Shown: positions 1 to 7,588 of the stretch, in pieces
Layout of the letters: each line of letters opens with the position of its first letter
How positions within the stretch are numbered: position 1 is the stretch's first letter
From: Tetmemena sp. SeJ-2015
Lineage: Eukaryota > Ciliophora > Spirotrichea > Sporadotrichida > Oxytrichidae
NCBI GenBank assembly: GCA_027382625.1
Contig: JAJKFJ010007493.1
Span: 1 to 16,443, forward strand
Length of the DNA stretch: 16,443 nucleotides
Reading direction: 5' to 3'
The notes under the pieces: generated by a model
Databases searched by the model: none
The model's input: only the letters and a program-made list of their open reading frames with translations
Told to the model about the DNA's origin: nothing
Made by a program: the position numbers and the translations under genes

Positions 1-3000
1 TCCAAATACTTCTAAATTACTATCTGATTTGTCTTCACAGAAGTGAAATAAATTAAGATGGGTTATTCACAATATTAGGAACATTTTCAAGGTTAGTAAA
101 GTTTTTTAAAAGTTGCTCTTAAGGTATAGCGGTTTATGGAGCTTAATTTGATTTTGAATTTAAAGTTTAGCCTTGCTAGGAATTAAAATTTTCAGCTTGT
201 CTCTGATCTTAATTATTTGTGACGCTCTCCTCTCCATTCAGCTTCACTTCATAGCCTTACTAGAGACTAGCTACCATCCTCTTGAACTAGTCGATTGAAT
301 TGAATACTTAAACCCCTCTCCCTCGGTTGAAATCAGGAGGTTTAATCAACCAAAAGTTGCTGCCTTAGAACATAGTATCGCACATTTGAAATTTAGTTGG
401 GCAATTGTGCTTAAGACTATTTTATAATATTTTAAAACAAAAAATACTACCGAAACAAGAGTGTGAAGAGATTTACTGGTTTATTGAGCTAGTTTAACTT
501 GAAGTTTTGTTCTTTTCAAGAATATTGAATAGAGTGTAAAACTTATCTAACTCTGAAAGCTGTGAGTTTTAATTGAAGTCTATCACAAAAGTAAGTGGAT
601 GGAAGTTAAAGATGTTCAGCTTCGAACTCTCGCAGTACTTCAAAAGATTGAAGTATAGGAAATCCTTCTGAGATATTTGCTCATGGTATTCAAAGTGGTT
701 CACCATTTTCTTAACTCCATGAGTCGAAAGATAGTCATAGCGAATGCCCTTGGAGAAAGGAACCCACTTAAAATTGTAAAGAGTGTTGTTTGAACTTATC
801 TCTACCCAACTTCCTTTCCTAGCATCAAGACATTTTTTGACAAGCTCAGAATTATTGCCTCTGATAACTATATACTAAGATGTTACAATTTAATAAAATC
901 TACTTTGTAAGGTTCCTCTTTGACGCTTTACTTCTATGTGATTGAGATATCGTTATACTTAGCCTTAATCTGCTTTTGCATCTTCCTAAATTTTTCCACA
1001 TCATCTTTCTCCTACAAATTCTTCTACTTCAACAGAAGGTGAGTTGAGTTATTATGATTAACTTTTCTCTTTCTCTCTTTGAGAGGTGCTGCAGCTGATT
1101 TCCTTAGCTCTTCCTCTTTGCTCGGTGCTTGCAGCATATCTCTAACCTCTATTGCATTCTTAACTGTAGTATTTTAAGCCTGGGTGTTTTAAATGCTCTA
1201 ACCTAGTCTTGATCTGACTGACTTTTTGATAGACTGTTATAAACTTCTGAACTCCTTCTGCTTCTTGAATTCATTCTCTGAGGATAACACTTTTCTATGC
1301 TGCTAATTCTCGATTTCATTCTTCTTCTGGTTTATTAAATTTTCTCTACTTGAGTTCTTTCTAATCCCATCGCGCTTGTTAAGATAATCTATGGGTGGAT
1401 TCTTATCTGTGAGTTATAGCTTTTGCACAGAGGATTCTGAAGCTATGGAGATATCCAGAGTCTAGATTTTTCTCTTATTTTTTTCCCTATAGGATGGCTT
1501 AGCTTGATTATAGTACTCTGAGTCTGCAGCATCATAAATTTTCAGATTTTAATTTTAGCGATCAGAGGCGGCTTCTTCCTTTTCAATTTCAGATCTATAA
1601 GCAGTAGAGGGACTTATGAATTAAGACTGCTATTCATACTTGCCCTTCAGGAAATTTTAAATTTCAATCTGGCTTCCATCTGACTTGGCATATTTGGAGA
1701 GAAATTATTGACCGAATTTAGCTTATTAGACTTAGCAGACTTGTGGTAAGGGAGAGAGATGAGCTTGAAATTAGCTTCCAAATAGTTTCAAGTCTTTATT
1801 ACTATACTCATACCAAAATAAGTATTTTTTTTTATTTCTACTCTATGTTGAAGCTATTTTCAGAGTTTGCTGTTATGATGTTAGATATGTCACACTTTTG
1901 TAAGTGGTAAAACTGCCTTGGCAGCTATTTCAAAATTTTAGGCCTGGTCTGGGATTTGCTTATAAAGCCTTAATTGTAATCTGAGTTTTTTCTATGATTT
2001 TAATTTATTTTGTAGTTTACGAACATATTCTTCTAAAAGTCTTGCTACTCTTAGAACTTATAAAAATAATTGATAATGTGATTGGTTAAAAACTATCTGC
2101 TCACATGTAACTAGAAATTATTTGAGGAGTCTAGTTCTCTCATGAACTCAGCATTTATAAAGCCATATTATAATTATTTATGATAGACAGGTTCTGGCCT
2201 TAAGTGGATCTCTTTGTGTTCTGGGGAGATGTCTTATTTACGAGACTGGCTTGCATGAGAGTTAGATCCTGATTTCTTTATTGAGTGAGCTTGGTGCTTC
2301 CCTTTCGCCCCTGGAAGTACTTCATAGGGATATTCTTGCTCAACTATGTCGGCATCAACTGATATTTAATATATTCATTGGTAGCTTGATGCTTAAATTA
2401 CTACTTTGAGTTGCCTAGGAATATGTTACCATTGAGAGTAGTGCTGCCCTGTTTCTGAATAGACTCCTATTCTCTTTATAATTCAACCTTGATATCCTAA
2501 TTATCTATATTAAGGCCTTTCTAAATTACTCCTATCTATTTATATTAAAGATAATAAGTACAAGCAACAACAAGATTATTTAAATTTCTTGTCAGGTATT
2601 CTGTTTTGATTTTCTTCTATCCAGAGCTACACGTTATGTAAGAGTTCATAGTCATCTATATCTGACATCTCCTGGAAATTAATTCACATTAAAAAACAAT
2701 ATAAAAGTATAAATTATGAAGTCTCTATTGAATTAGAGACAAGTTTTGGTTCTTGGGAGCCAAGATTGATTCTTGATTCCTGAAGGGTCTCAAGTTATTG
2801 CTCTATATGCTTGCATCAAAGGCCGAACTTTTGAGTAAGCTCCCATTTAGTAGTTAAAAAAATTAATCTCATATATAAAGGTTGCTTATGTAAAATATAG
2901 ATGTGCAGGATTTTGGTGGTTGTTTTGCTAACTCTATCTGGAGCTTAAAGCGGCGCCATATCTTTATGAGGTACCATTTTTAGGCCTTTTCAAATAAAAA

Positions 3001-3041
3001 TTATTATAAGTTTGGCCATTAATTTGAGCCTGGAAAGCCAT
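1..3041 (-). CDS. Tubulin-tyrosine-ligase-like (TTLL) protein, 3' end cut by window
   Basis: Likely ATP-dependent amino-acid ligase of the TTL family, which adds glutamate, glycine or tyrosine to tubulin tails in cilia and cortex. The start is the ATG at 3039-3041 (MAFQAQINGQTYNNFYLKR); an in-frame TGA lies 15 nt upstream. About 615 residues of Gln/Asn/Ser/Lys-rich, mostly disordered sequence precede the catalytic region. From about position 875 leftward the family motifs appear in order: YIVIRGNNSELVKKCLDAR, WVPFSKG, VNHFE, PLTFVIDF, the nucleotide-binding stretch FWLIKPPDFNRGRGV (about 311-355) and IVIQKYL at the left edge. The rest of the domain lies outside the window. The frame is broken by about nine inserts or introns, listed separately. 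TAA/TAG are read as Gln. Family assignment is firm; which residue it adds (Glu, Gly or Tyr) cannot be told. Confidence 0.85.
34..70. other. Putative IES, pointer GTGAA (minus), 32 nt
   Basis: Copies of ttcac at 34-38 and 66-70. Deleting one copy plus the spacer joins the TTLL frame to NIVKTNQIVIQKYL, restoring the family's QKY motif. A 38-nt GT-AG intron (33-70) would also restore the frame. Confidence 0.55.
416..449. other. Putative in-frame IES, pointer TAGT (minus), 30 nt
   Basis: Copies of acta at 416-419 and 446-449 flank an A/T-only-like stretch that inserts hydrophobic residues into the TTLL domain. Deletion gives SCFGSLKHNCPTKF. There is no stop or frameshift, so support is compositional only. 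Confidence 0.4.
875..911. other. Intron (875-903, 29 nt) or IES with pointer CTTA (876-911, 32 nt)
   Basis: The TTLL frame shifts here just before the conserved GNNS motif. A GT-AG intron at 875-903 gives EEPYK-YIVIRGNNS. A pointer-type deletion between taag copies at 876-879 and 908-911 gives EEPQ-YIVIRGNNS. Both are in frame. Confidence 0.6.
1805..1843. other. Putative IES, pointer GAGTA (minus), 34 nt
   Basis: Copies of tactc at 1805-1809 and 1839-1843 enclose a poly-A/T stretch ending in an in-frame TGA. Deletion gives NSFNIEYSNKDLKLFGSQ in one frame. A 40-nt GT-AG reading is possible but loses coding-like residues. Confidence 0.6.
2055..2094. other. Possible in-frame IES, pointer AGTT (minus), 36 nt
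   Basis: Copies of aact at 2055-2058 and 2091-2094, with a third at 2109-2112 (54 nt), flank a T-rich stretch in the TTLL N-terminal region. Deletion gives LHVSRQFQEQQDFQKN. The frame is open either way; a 48-nt GT-AG intron is another option. Confidence 0.35.
2359..2429 (-). other. Probable GT-AG intron, 71 nt
   Basis: The TTLL frame hits TGA in this stretch. Splicing GTAACATA...AAATATCAG joins STTLN to VDADIVEQEYPYEVLPG in frame. Only a 3-bp direct repeat (ATG) offers a pointer-type alternative, so an intron is preferred. Confidence 0.55.
2510..2583. other. Putative IES, pointer TTAA, 70 nt
   Basis: Copies of ttaa at 2510-2513 and 2580-2583. Deletion joins RIPDKKF to NIDNQDIKVELQREQ, two fragments that otherwise lie in different frames. 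A 55-nt GT-AG intron also fits, so the exact boundaries are uncertain. Confidence 0.5.
2676..2716. other. Putative IES, pointer TAATTT (minus), 35 nt
   Basis: The six-base repeat aaatta lies at 2676-2681 and 2711-2716. Deletion gives QQRLHNFQEMSDIDDYELL with no frame break. The insert is almost pure A/T. A 26-nt GT-AG intron would also restore frame but would keep an odd aromatic stretch. Confidence 0.65.
2848..2900. other. Frame interruption, weak pointer CTA (minus), 47 or 50 nt
   Basis: The TTLL N-terminal frame shifts between NNHQNPAH and NGSLLKSSAFD. Repeats of tag at 2848-2850, 2851-2853 and 2898-2900 allow in-frame deletion, but three bases is weak. A GT-AG reading would remove coding-like sequence. 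Confidence 0.35.
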
Positions 3042-3270
3042 CTTGGGATATAATCAAGGCAGAGGCGGGCTTTTGCTGGAGTATAGCATAATTGTTGAAG
3101 ATCTGTTAACCTGTGGCCTCTCTAATCTAACCGTTCATTATGACTATCAAATTAAATTACTAAGTTTTCACTTTTTGCAAAACTTTTCTATATCGAATCA
3201 CAAACACAATTTAAAATATAATTGAGACAAAATAATAAATTCACAAACCGAACCAGTATTACATGTTTCT
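3042..3270. promoter_or_regulatory. Intergenic, upstream of TTLL gene and downstream of coiled-coil gene
   Basis: About 230 bp between the TGA of the coiled-coil gene and the TTLL ATG. It should hold the 3' end of one gene and the promoter of the other. The part nearest 3180-3270 is very AT-rich. I recognise no specific promoter or polyadenylation motif. Confidence 0.4.
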
Positions 3271-6200
3271 TCATTGTTAAAATGCATTAAGCTCCCTTAG
3301 CTTTTACTTGATGTTTTGAATATTCTTGGCTATGATCTCCACTTCAAATTCTAATTCTTGCTTCTTTTCTATTTGCTGTTTGTTCTTTGCATGACCTATC
3401 TTCCTGTAGTCATTCTCAACAAAAATAAATATTTTAAAGTTCAATTAAATAAAAGCAACTCTTTCCTTATCAATCTATAAAACTATTTAAATAAGTAATT
3501 GATTTTATTTCTATAGCACACTTAAGGAATTTTGTAGATGAGATATTTAAGCCTCTGCTGCTTTTTCTTTCCTAGCCAGTGGACTCTAGAACATCTTAAC
3601 ATTTGACTTCTTGCCTGCAGGTTGCATGTCCTAATCTTGGAATTAAGCAGACCTAAACTGATTGTAACTCTAATTCATAGACTGACTCATCTATTGGTAT
3701 CCTTGATTAGCCTGCTGATTCTGGCTTTTAAATAGCTGACTTTAATTCTATTGCGTTTATTGTGGAAGCCAGGATATCTTAGGCTGCTCTTCATTCGGCT
3801 TAGCCCTCCCTTAGTTATCAAATAAACTCCTTTCACTTCATTAAAATTTTATCGAGAAAGATATTTTAGAAAAGTTTACCTTTTCTGATCTAGAATTTTA
3901 TAGAGATGCATTAAAGTCAGTTTTTCTCTCTAAAGATCTTGATCCAATTGATTTACACACAATAAAAATAAGTTTAAGATAAGTGGTGTTAATGAGGTTA
4001 CTAGGTCTAATTATCCCATTGGAAAATGCTATGAAGCTGAGTAGATTCATTTTAGTTTTAGATAGATGTCTTTCTCCCCAAACTTCTTTCATCTTAGTCC
4101 CTCTTTTTAGCACTCTAGCTAAACTTGTTCAGTCTATTGAAATCCTATTACTCATAAGATAGACTTTGATCAGGATTAAAACTAGTCACTCCTTTTGGAG
4201 GTGGGTATTACTTTTGGCTTTAATTATATTCTTAGCTCTTTTGACTTGGCTAAGTAGATTGACCCACACTGCCTCCCATCAAGAAAGGCCATTGACTTGT
4301 TTACTTCTTTTCACTAAATTAATTCTTAGAAGGAACTTGCTGCCCATATTTAGGAGAGGTTTGATTCTAGTAGCCGTAGTTATTTGCTTAGGCAGGTCGT
4401 TAAGGACTATTGAAGGTGTTATGTGTTTCTTTTATAGTTAAAAAAATTAATCTTAGAATGGCCTAGTTGCTTTTTAGCTTTAAACTGAACTCTAATTGAG
4501 TTCACTGTCGTAGTCCTGCTAAAAGCTTATCTTCTTCTTGTTATAGATTTCCATCTGCCTCCTATTCTCATCCTAAATTTGCTGTTTTTCACTTTAAACA
4601 CTCTATAGGTTTTGTTAAAGTTATCTATTTTAGTTCATAACCTTCTAAAGTTCTCCTTTAAGGTGTCTTTCCATATCCTCCATGTGCAGTCTCTCCTATT
4701 CTGTGGATTTCTTGATGTTTTCAAGTTCATTTTTAAGTTGCCCATTTTCTCTGGCTATGCTATCCATATGAGCTTTCATCTGTAATCTCGCTCTTTCATG
4801 TTCTGCATTTGCATCCTTAACTTCATTTATATCCACTGAGAGTTCCTCATTTATGATGTGAAGTCTATCCAAGTTGCTTTTCAAGTTTCTGTTCTCCCTT
4901 GCTAGACTATCTATCTCGTTCTCCCTTGCTCTTTGCTGTAGTTGAATAGAGCTAAACTGAAACTTTAGCTCCTAGAGTTCATTCTCGATCTAAAATCTAG
5001 AGGAATTTATTTGAGAAATTTCCATTCTAAGTTGATTCTCTAAGTCCTTGGCACTTTGATGCTCTCTTTGAAGGGTTATATTATCTCTGCTCATAGTGAA
5101 AAGCTCTTCATCCTTCATGCGGAGCTTTTACTCTGCTTATCTGAGTCTGGCTTGAGTATTTTCTAGCTATTCTTTTAAATCTCTCTCAGTCTAGTCAACG
5201 AACTAGGCCTTGGATTGCAATTAGTGCAATCTAGATTCAAGATACTCTTTCTCAACTCTATGCTGAGTAAAATTATCTTCCCTGTCTCTTTGTGATGTAA
5301 TAGATTGCAGCTGATCTTCGTTGAACTATTGAAACTGCTGCTCTCTCTGGTTTTACTTGAGAGTCATGATTTCCAACTCTCCTAAAAGTTCTTAAATCTG
5401 GGTATTCAACTATCATTAATTTAAAAGACATTTTTAAATCCCTATTTGAAATATCATTTCATAATATCGATTTAGCTATTCAACCTAGAAAGATTACTCC
5501 TCTCTATTTTAGAGAATCTTAGCCTAGGTTTTAAGAACAGTATCTTTCTACATCAATTGCTCTTCCTAGTCCTTAGCTTTAAGCATAAGCTTTTAGAATT
5601 CTACATTAAGCTGCTGAAGGATATTTTCATATTGAAGAATAACGAAATTCTTCTCTAGATCGACCATGTTATTAACTTGCTTCTCATCCATCTTGTCCTA
5701 AACGATGGAGTTATTCAAAGACTGAGTATTATAGTAATAAAATAAGTTTAATTGTATCAGTTTAAGAAGATTTAAGGATTTCATTAAGCCTTCTCTGTTG
5801 CATCTCTGCAGTAGAAGAAACAGGTTGCTACTGCTAAATATCTAATTGAGAGCTCTAATCCCTGAATGCCTCCATCTCTTCCTCAGGTTTGATAATTTAG
5901 AGCTGATATCTAAGTTAATTTTCAATATCTTGCTGCTAGTTCTAATAAAAGTTCTGCGAAAAGCTCAAGACATGTGCCTCATTCTCTTTTCTGTTTATGT
6001 CATTTTAGAAATCTGCTTGGTGATCGCCTCTCATTACTTTAGCCATATAACTCTAGTCATTTGCAAACAGTTAGCTTTGATCTTGCTGACCAGACATAAA
6101 ATTCGGTTGATTGTGCAGGTATAGATGAGTAGAGCCCTTTAAAGAGCTTTCATCTAGTGGGAACCCAAAGTCATTTTCATTCCTACCTCTCATTGAATTG

Positions 6201-7463
6201 TCTTGGTATCTTAAGTTTTCTGATTATTGCATGTGCTGTTGAGTATGGAAATTAAAATACTTCAAATTATCAGTCAAGTTAGACTAATTCAGTTCATGAG
6301 AGGGTTTGAAAGAATGAGGATTGAAATTTTTAGCTTGCTGCATGCTACTCTGAATTCTCAGGTTTTGATAATCTTCATCTATGTTAAATCTCTTGAAGTC
6401 TGAGTTTTGCACAAGAATTTAAAATATATATTTACAAGGTCATTTCTATCATAGGTAAATTCAGACTCGTCTTTCACCTCTTCTTAGATTACCTCATACA
6501 TTTGATCCTTATCTAATCCTCCTTCTTCATTTATCTAATCTATTTTAATAAGTTATAAGAGTGTGCTAAGTAATGATTGGTGTTCTTGTATCTTAACTCG
6601 GACCTTTGAGTTTCATGAATCACTTGGAAGGATTGCACAGTGCTCTAATTTTACTGGTAATTTACAAATGGAGGTTGTATGCTACCTCTCTCAACAACTT
6701 GATTGCTCTCCCTTTAAATTGAAGGCCTCATCCTCTCTTCATTCTTCTCTGACTCAGTAACGCTAACTGTGTCTTGATCTATGACTTGCTAATTTGATGA
6801 AGTCTGAATTAAATTTGGAGTAAGATCCCTTGATCTTTTGCGCTAAATATCCTCATAGTTAAAAGTTCTCTCCTTTATTAAGTTCTAGTTTGCTGCATTG
6901 ACTTGTCTAGATCTATCAACCGCTTCTATCAAAGGGTGATCTCTGTCTTCATTCTCTGACTATTTTGTGCTGCCGTTTAAATGATTGGCTCCCTTGATAG
7001 AATCAGCAAACTATTCTGCTTTTTATTAAGGATTGGTGGTGGAATTTTTGATAGGAATAGAGCCACTTCCTTGTTTCCGCAAATGAGCTCCTTATTTAGC
7101 AATTGAATTGTCTTGATGGTGAGAAGCGTTCTAATCAATATGGGCTTTTCCATCTTATACCAACGAAGATTGGATGTTAAAAGAAGACTATGAGTCCTTT
7201 TGTTTTAAAACTGGCTGAAGTATAGACTGCTGTTTGCTATTTTAAATCTATAAATGGCTTTTAAAATCTAGAATCTTAAGCATCTCTCATTATCCATTTA
7301 TATTATAGTTTGCAATTTCACACTCAATGAAGCGAATACTTACAGTTGGTCTTCCTGATGATGAATTTGAATTAGCAGAAGAGGCAGCACTTTGTACCAC
7401 CATCTATCTTGACTAGCACTGCTACTTTACTTGATTTTGGGAGGAGTTAGTCTGATTTTTCAT
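3271..7463 (-). CDS. Large Gln-rich coiled-coil protein, unidentified
   Basis: Reads MKNQTNSSQNQVKQQCQSRQ from the ATG at 7461-7463; an ATG 33 nt upstream (7494-7496) is also possible, with a TGA just before it. It ends at the TGA at 3271-3273. The length is about 1,270 residues once the inserts are removed. Order: a Ser/Gln/Asn-rich disordered region (to about 5760); a long coiled coil (about 4550-5690) with heptad-like runs such as RLRQAEQKLRMKDEELFTM and LARENRNLKSNLDRLHIINE; a second Gln/Pro-rich linker (HNTFNSPQRPAQANNYGYQN); and a short C-terminal coiled coil ending KQKLRELNAFQQ. This looks like a structural, possibly basal-body or cytoskeletal, protein, but no family motif is visible. 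Many TAA/TAG codons fall at Gln positions in the heptads. About ten inserts interrupt it. Confidence 0.75.
3415..3459. other. In-frame intron (45 nt) or IES with pointer GTTG (39 nt)
   Basis: This T-rich, stop-free stretch breaks the C-terminal coiled coil. GT-AG removal of 3415-3459 joins QIDKER to NDYRKIGHAKN. Deletion between caac copies at 3417-3420 and 3456-3459 gives IDKERVENDYRK. Confidence 0.45.
3800..3869. other. Putative IES, pointer CTAA (minus), 66 nt
   Basis: An in-frame TGA sits inside this stretch. Deletion between ttag copies at 3800-3803 and 3866-3869 gives RSEKVNFSKPNEEQPKISW. An 81-nt GT-AG intron is also in frame. Confidence 0.5.
3933..3980. other. Putative IES, pointer ATCTT (minus), 43 nt
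   Basis: Repeat aagat at 3933-3937 and 3976-3980. Deletion joins QQPHQHHLS to LERKTDFNASLQ, resolving a frameshift. A 64-nt GT-AG intron fits too, but it would discard the Gln/His stretch. Confidence 0.6.
4429..4474. other. Putative IES, pointer AAAAG (minus), 41 nt
   Basis: Repeat ctttt at 4429-4433 and 4470-4474. Deletion gives NQSSVQSQKETHNTFNSPQR across a frame change at the end of the main coiled coil. Confidence 0.6.
5392..5440. other. Putative IES, pointer GATTTAA (minus), 42 nt
   Basis: The seven-base repeat ttaaatc lies at 5392-5398 and 5434-5440. The insert contains an in-frame TGA in the middle of an otherwise continuous coiled coil. Deletion gives IGIQELLGELEIMTLKQNQ with the heptad pattern intact. 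A 39-nt GT-AG alternative exists. Confidence 0.7.
5726..5757. other. Putative IES, pointer ATAC (minus), 28 nt
   Basis: Repeat gtat at 5726-5729 and 5754-5757 flanks a pure A/T-like stretch. Deletion gives LKSSQTDTQSLNNSIVQDK and fuses the disordered N-terminal half to the coiled coil. The only GT-AG option I found (100 nt) would remove clearly coding-like sequence. Confidence 0.6.
6411..6438. other. Putative IES, pointer CTTGT (minus), 23 nt
   Basis: Repeat acaag at 6411-6415 and 6434-6438. Deletion gives TYDRNDLVQNSDFKRFNIDE without a break. I found no GT-AG intron that restores the frame here, so this is one of the cleanest cases. Confidence 0.7.
6509..6540. other. Putative IES, 10-bp pointer GATTAGATAA (minus), 22 nt
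   Basis: The ten-base repeat ttatctaatc lies at 6509-6518 and 6531-6540. Deletion joins ITQHTLITYQNR to LDKDQMYEVIQEE. A second small shift (10-19 nt, weak 3-bp repeats TTC or AAG) must lie near 6590-6630 to link this to the upstream frame, and I could not place it. Confidence 0.6.
7271..7337. other. Putative IES, pointer ATTC (minus), 63 nt, or GT-AG intron
   Basis: An in-frame TGA lies inside. Deletion between gaat copies at 7271-7274 and 7334-7337 gives SSGRPTVSILDFKSHLQ. A GTAAGT donor here also allows in-frame introns of 60 or 69 nt. Confidence 0.5.
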
Positions 7464-7588
7464 TAAAAATAATTTTTAATTCAATTTTATAAACATTCTT
7501 TTTAAACATCAGCTATTGGAAAGATTTTCACTTGCTAAATTAATAGATGTTGTGTAATGACGACGTATATAAATTGAGTAGATTTCTT
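7464..7588. promoter_or_regulatory. Short intergenic between coiled-coil gene and Asn/Ser-rich gene
   Basis: About 125 bp or less separates the TGA at 7589-7591 from the next ATG. It must contain one gene's 3' end and the other's promoter. The 40 bases before the ATG are almost only A/T. No specific motif is recognised. Confidence 0.4.

Noticed and set aside
875..904. AGTA direct repeat as a pointer at the GNNS junction of the TTLL gene
   Set aside because: Deletion between these copies removes 28 nt and leaves the wrong frame. The 29-nt intron or the CTTA repeat are the in-frame options.
4166..4441. Plus-strand hydrophobic open frame resembling a small membrane protein
   Set aside because: It lies antisense to a Gln/Pro-rich part of the coiled-coil gene. 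Its Leu/Phe richness is what the complement of Lys/Gln/Asn codons gives.
5846..6124. Plus-strand frame that looks like several transmembrane helices
   Set aside because: Antisense to the Gln/Asn-rich region of the coiled-coil gene; no independent support.
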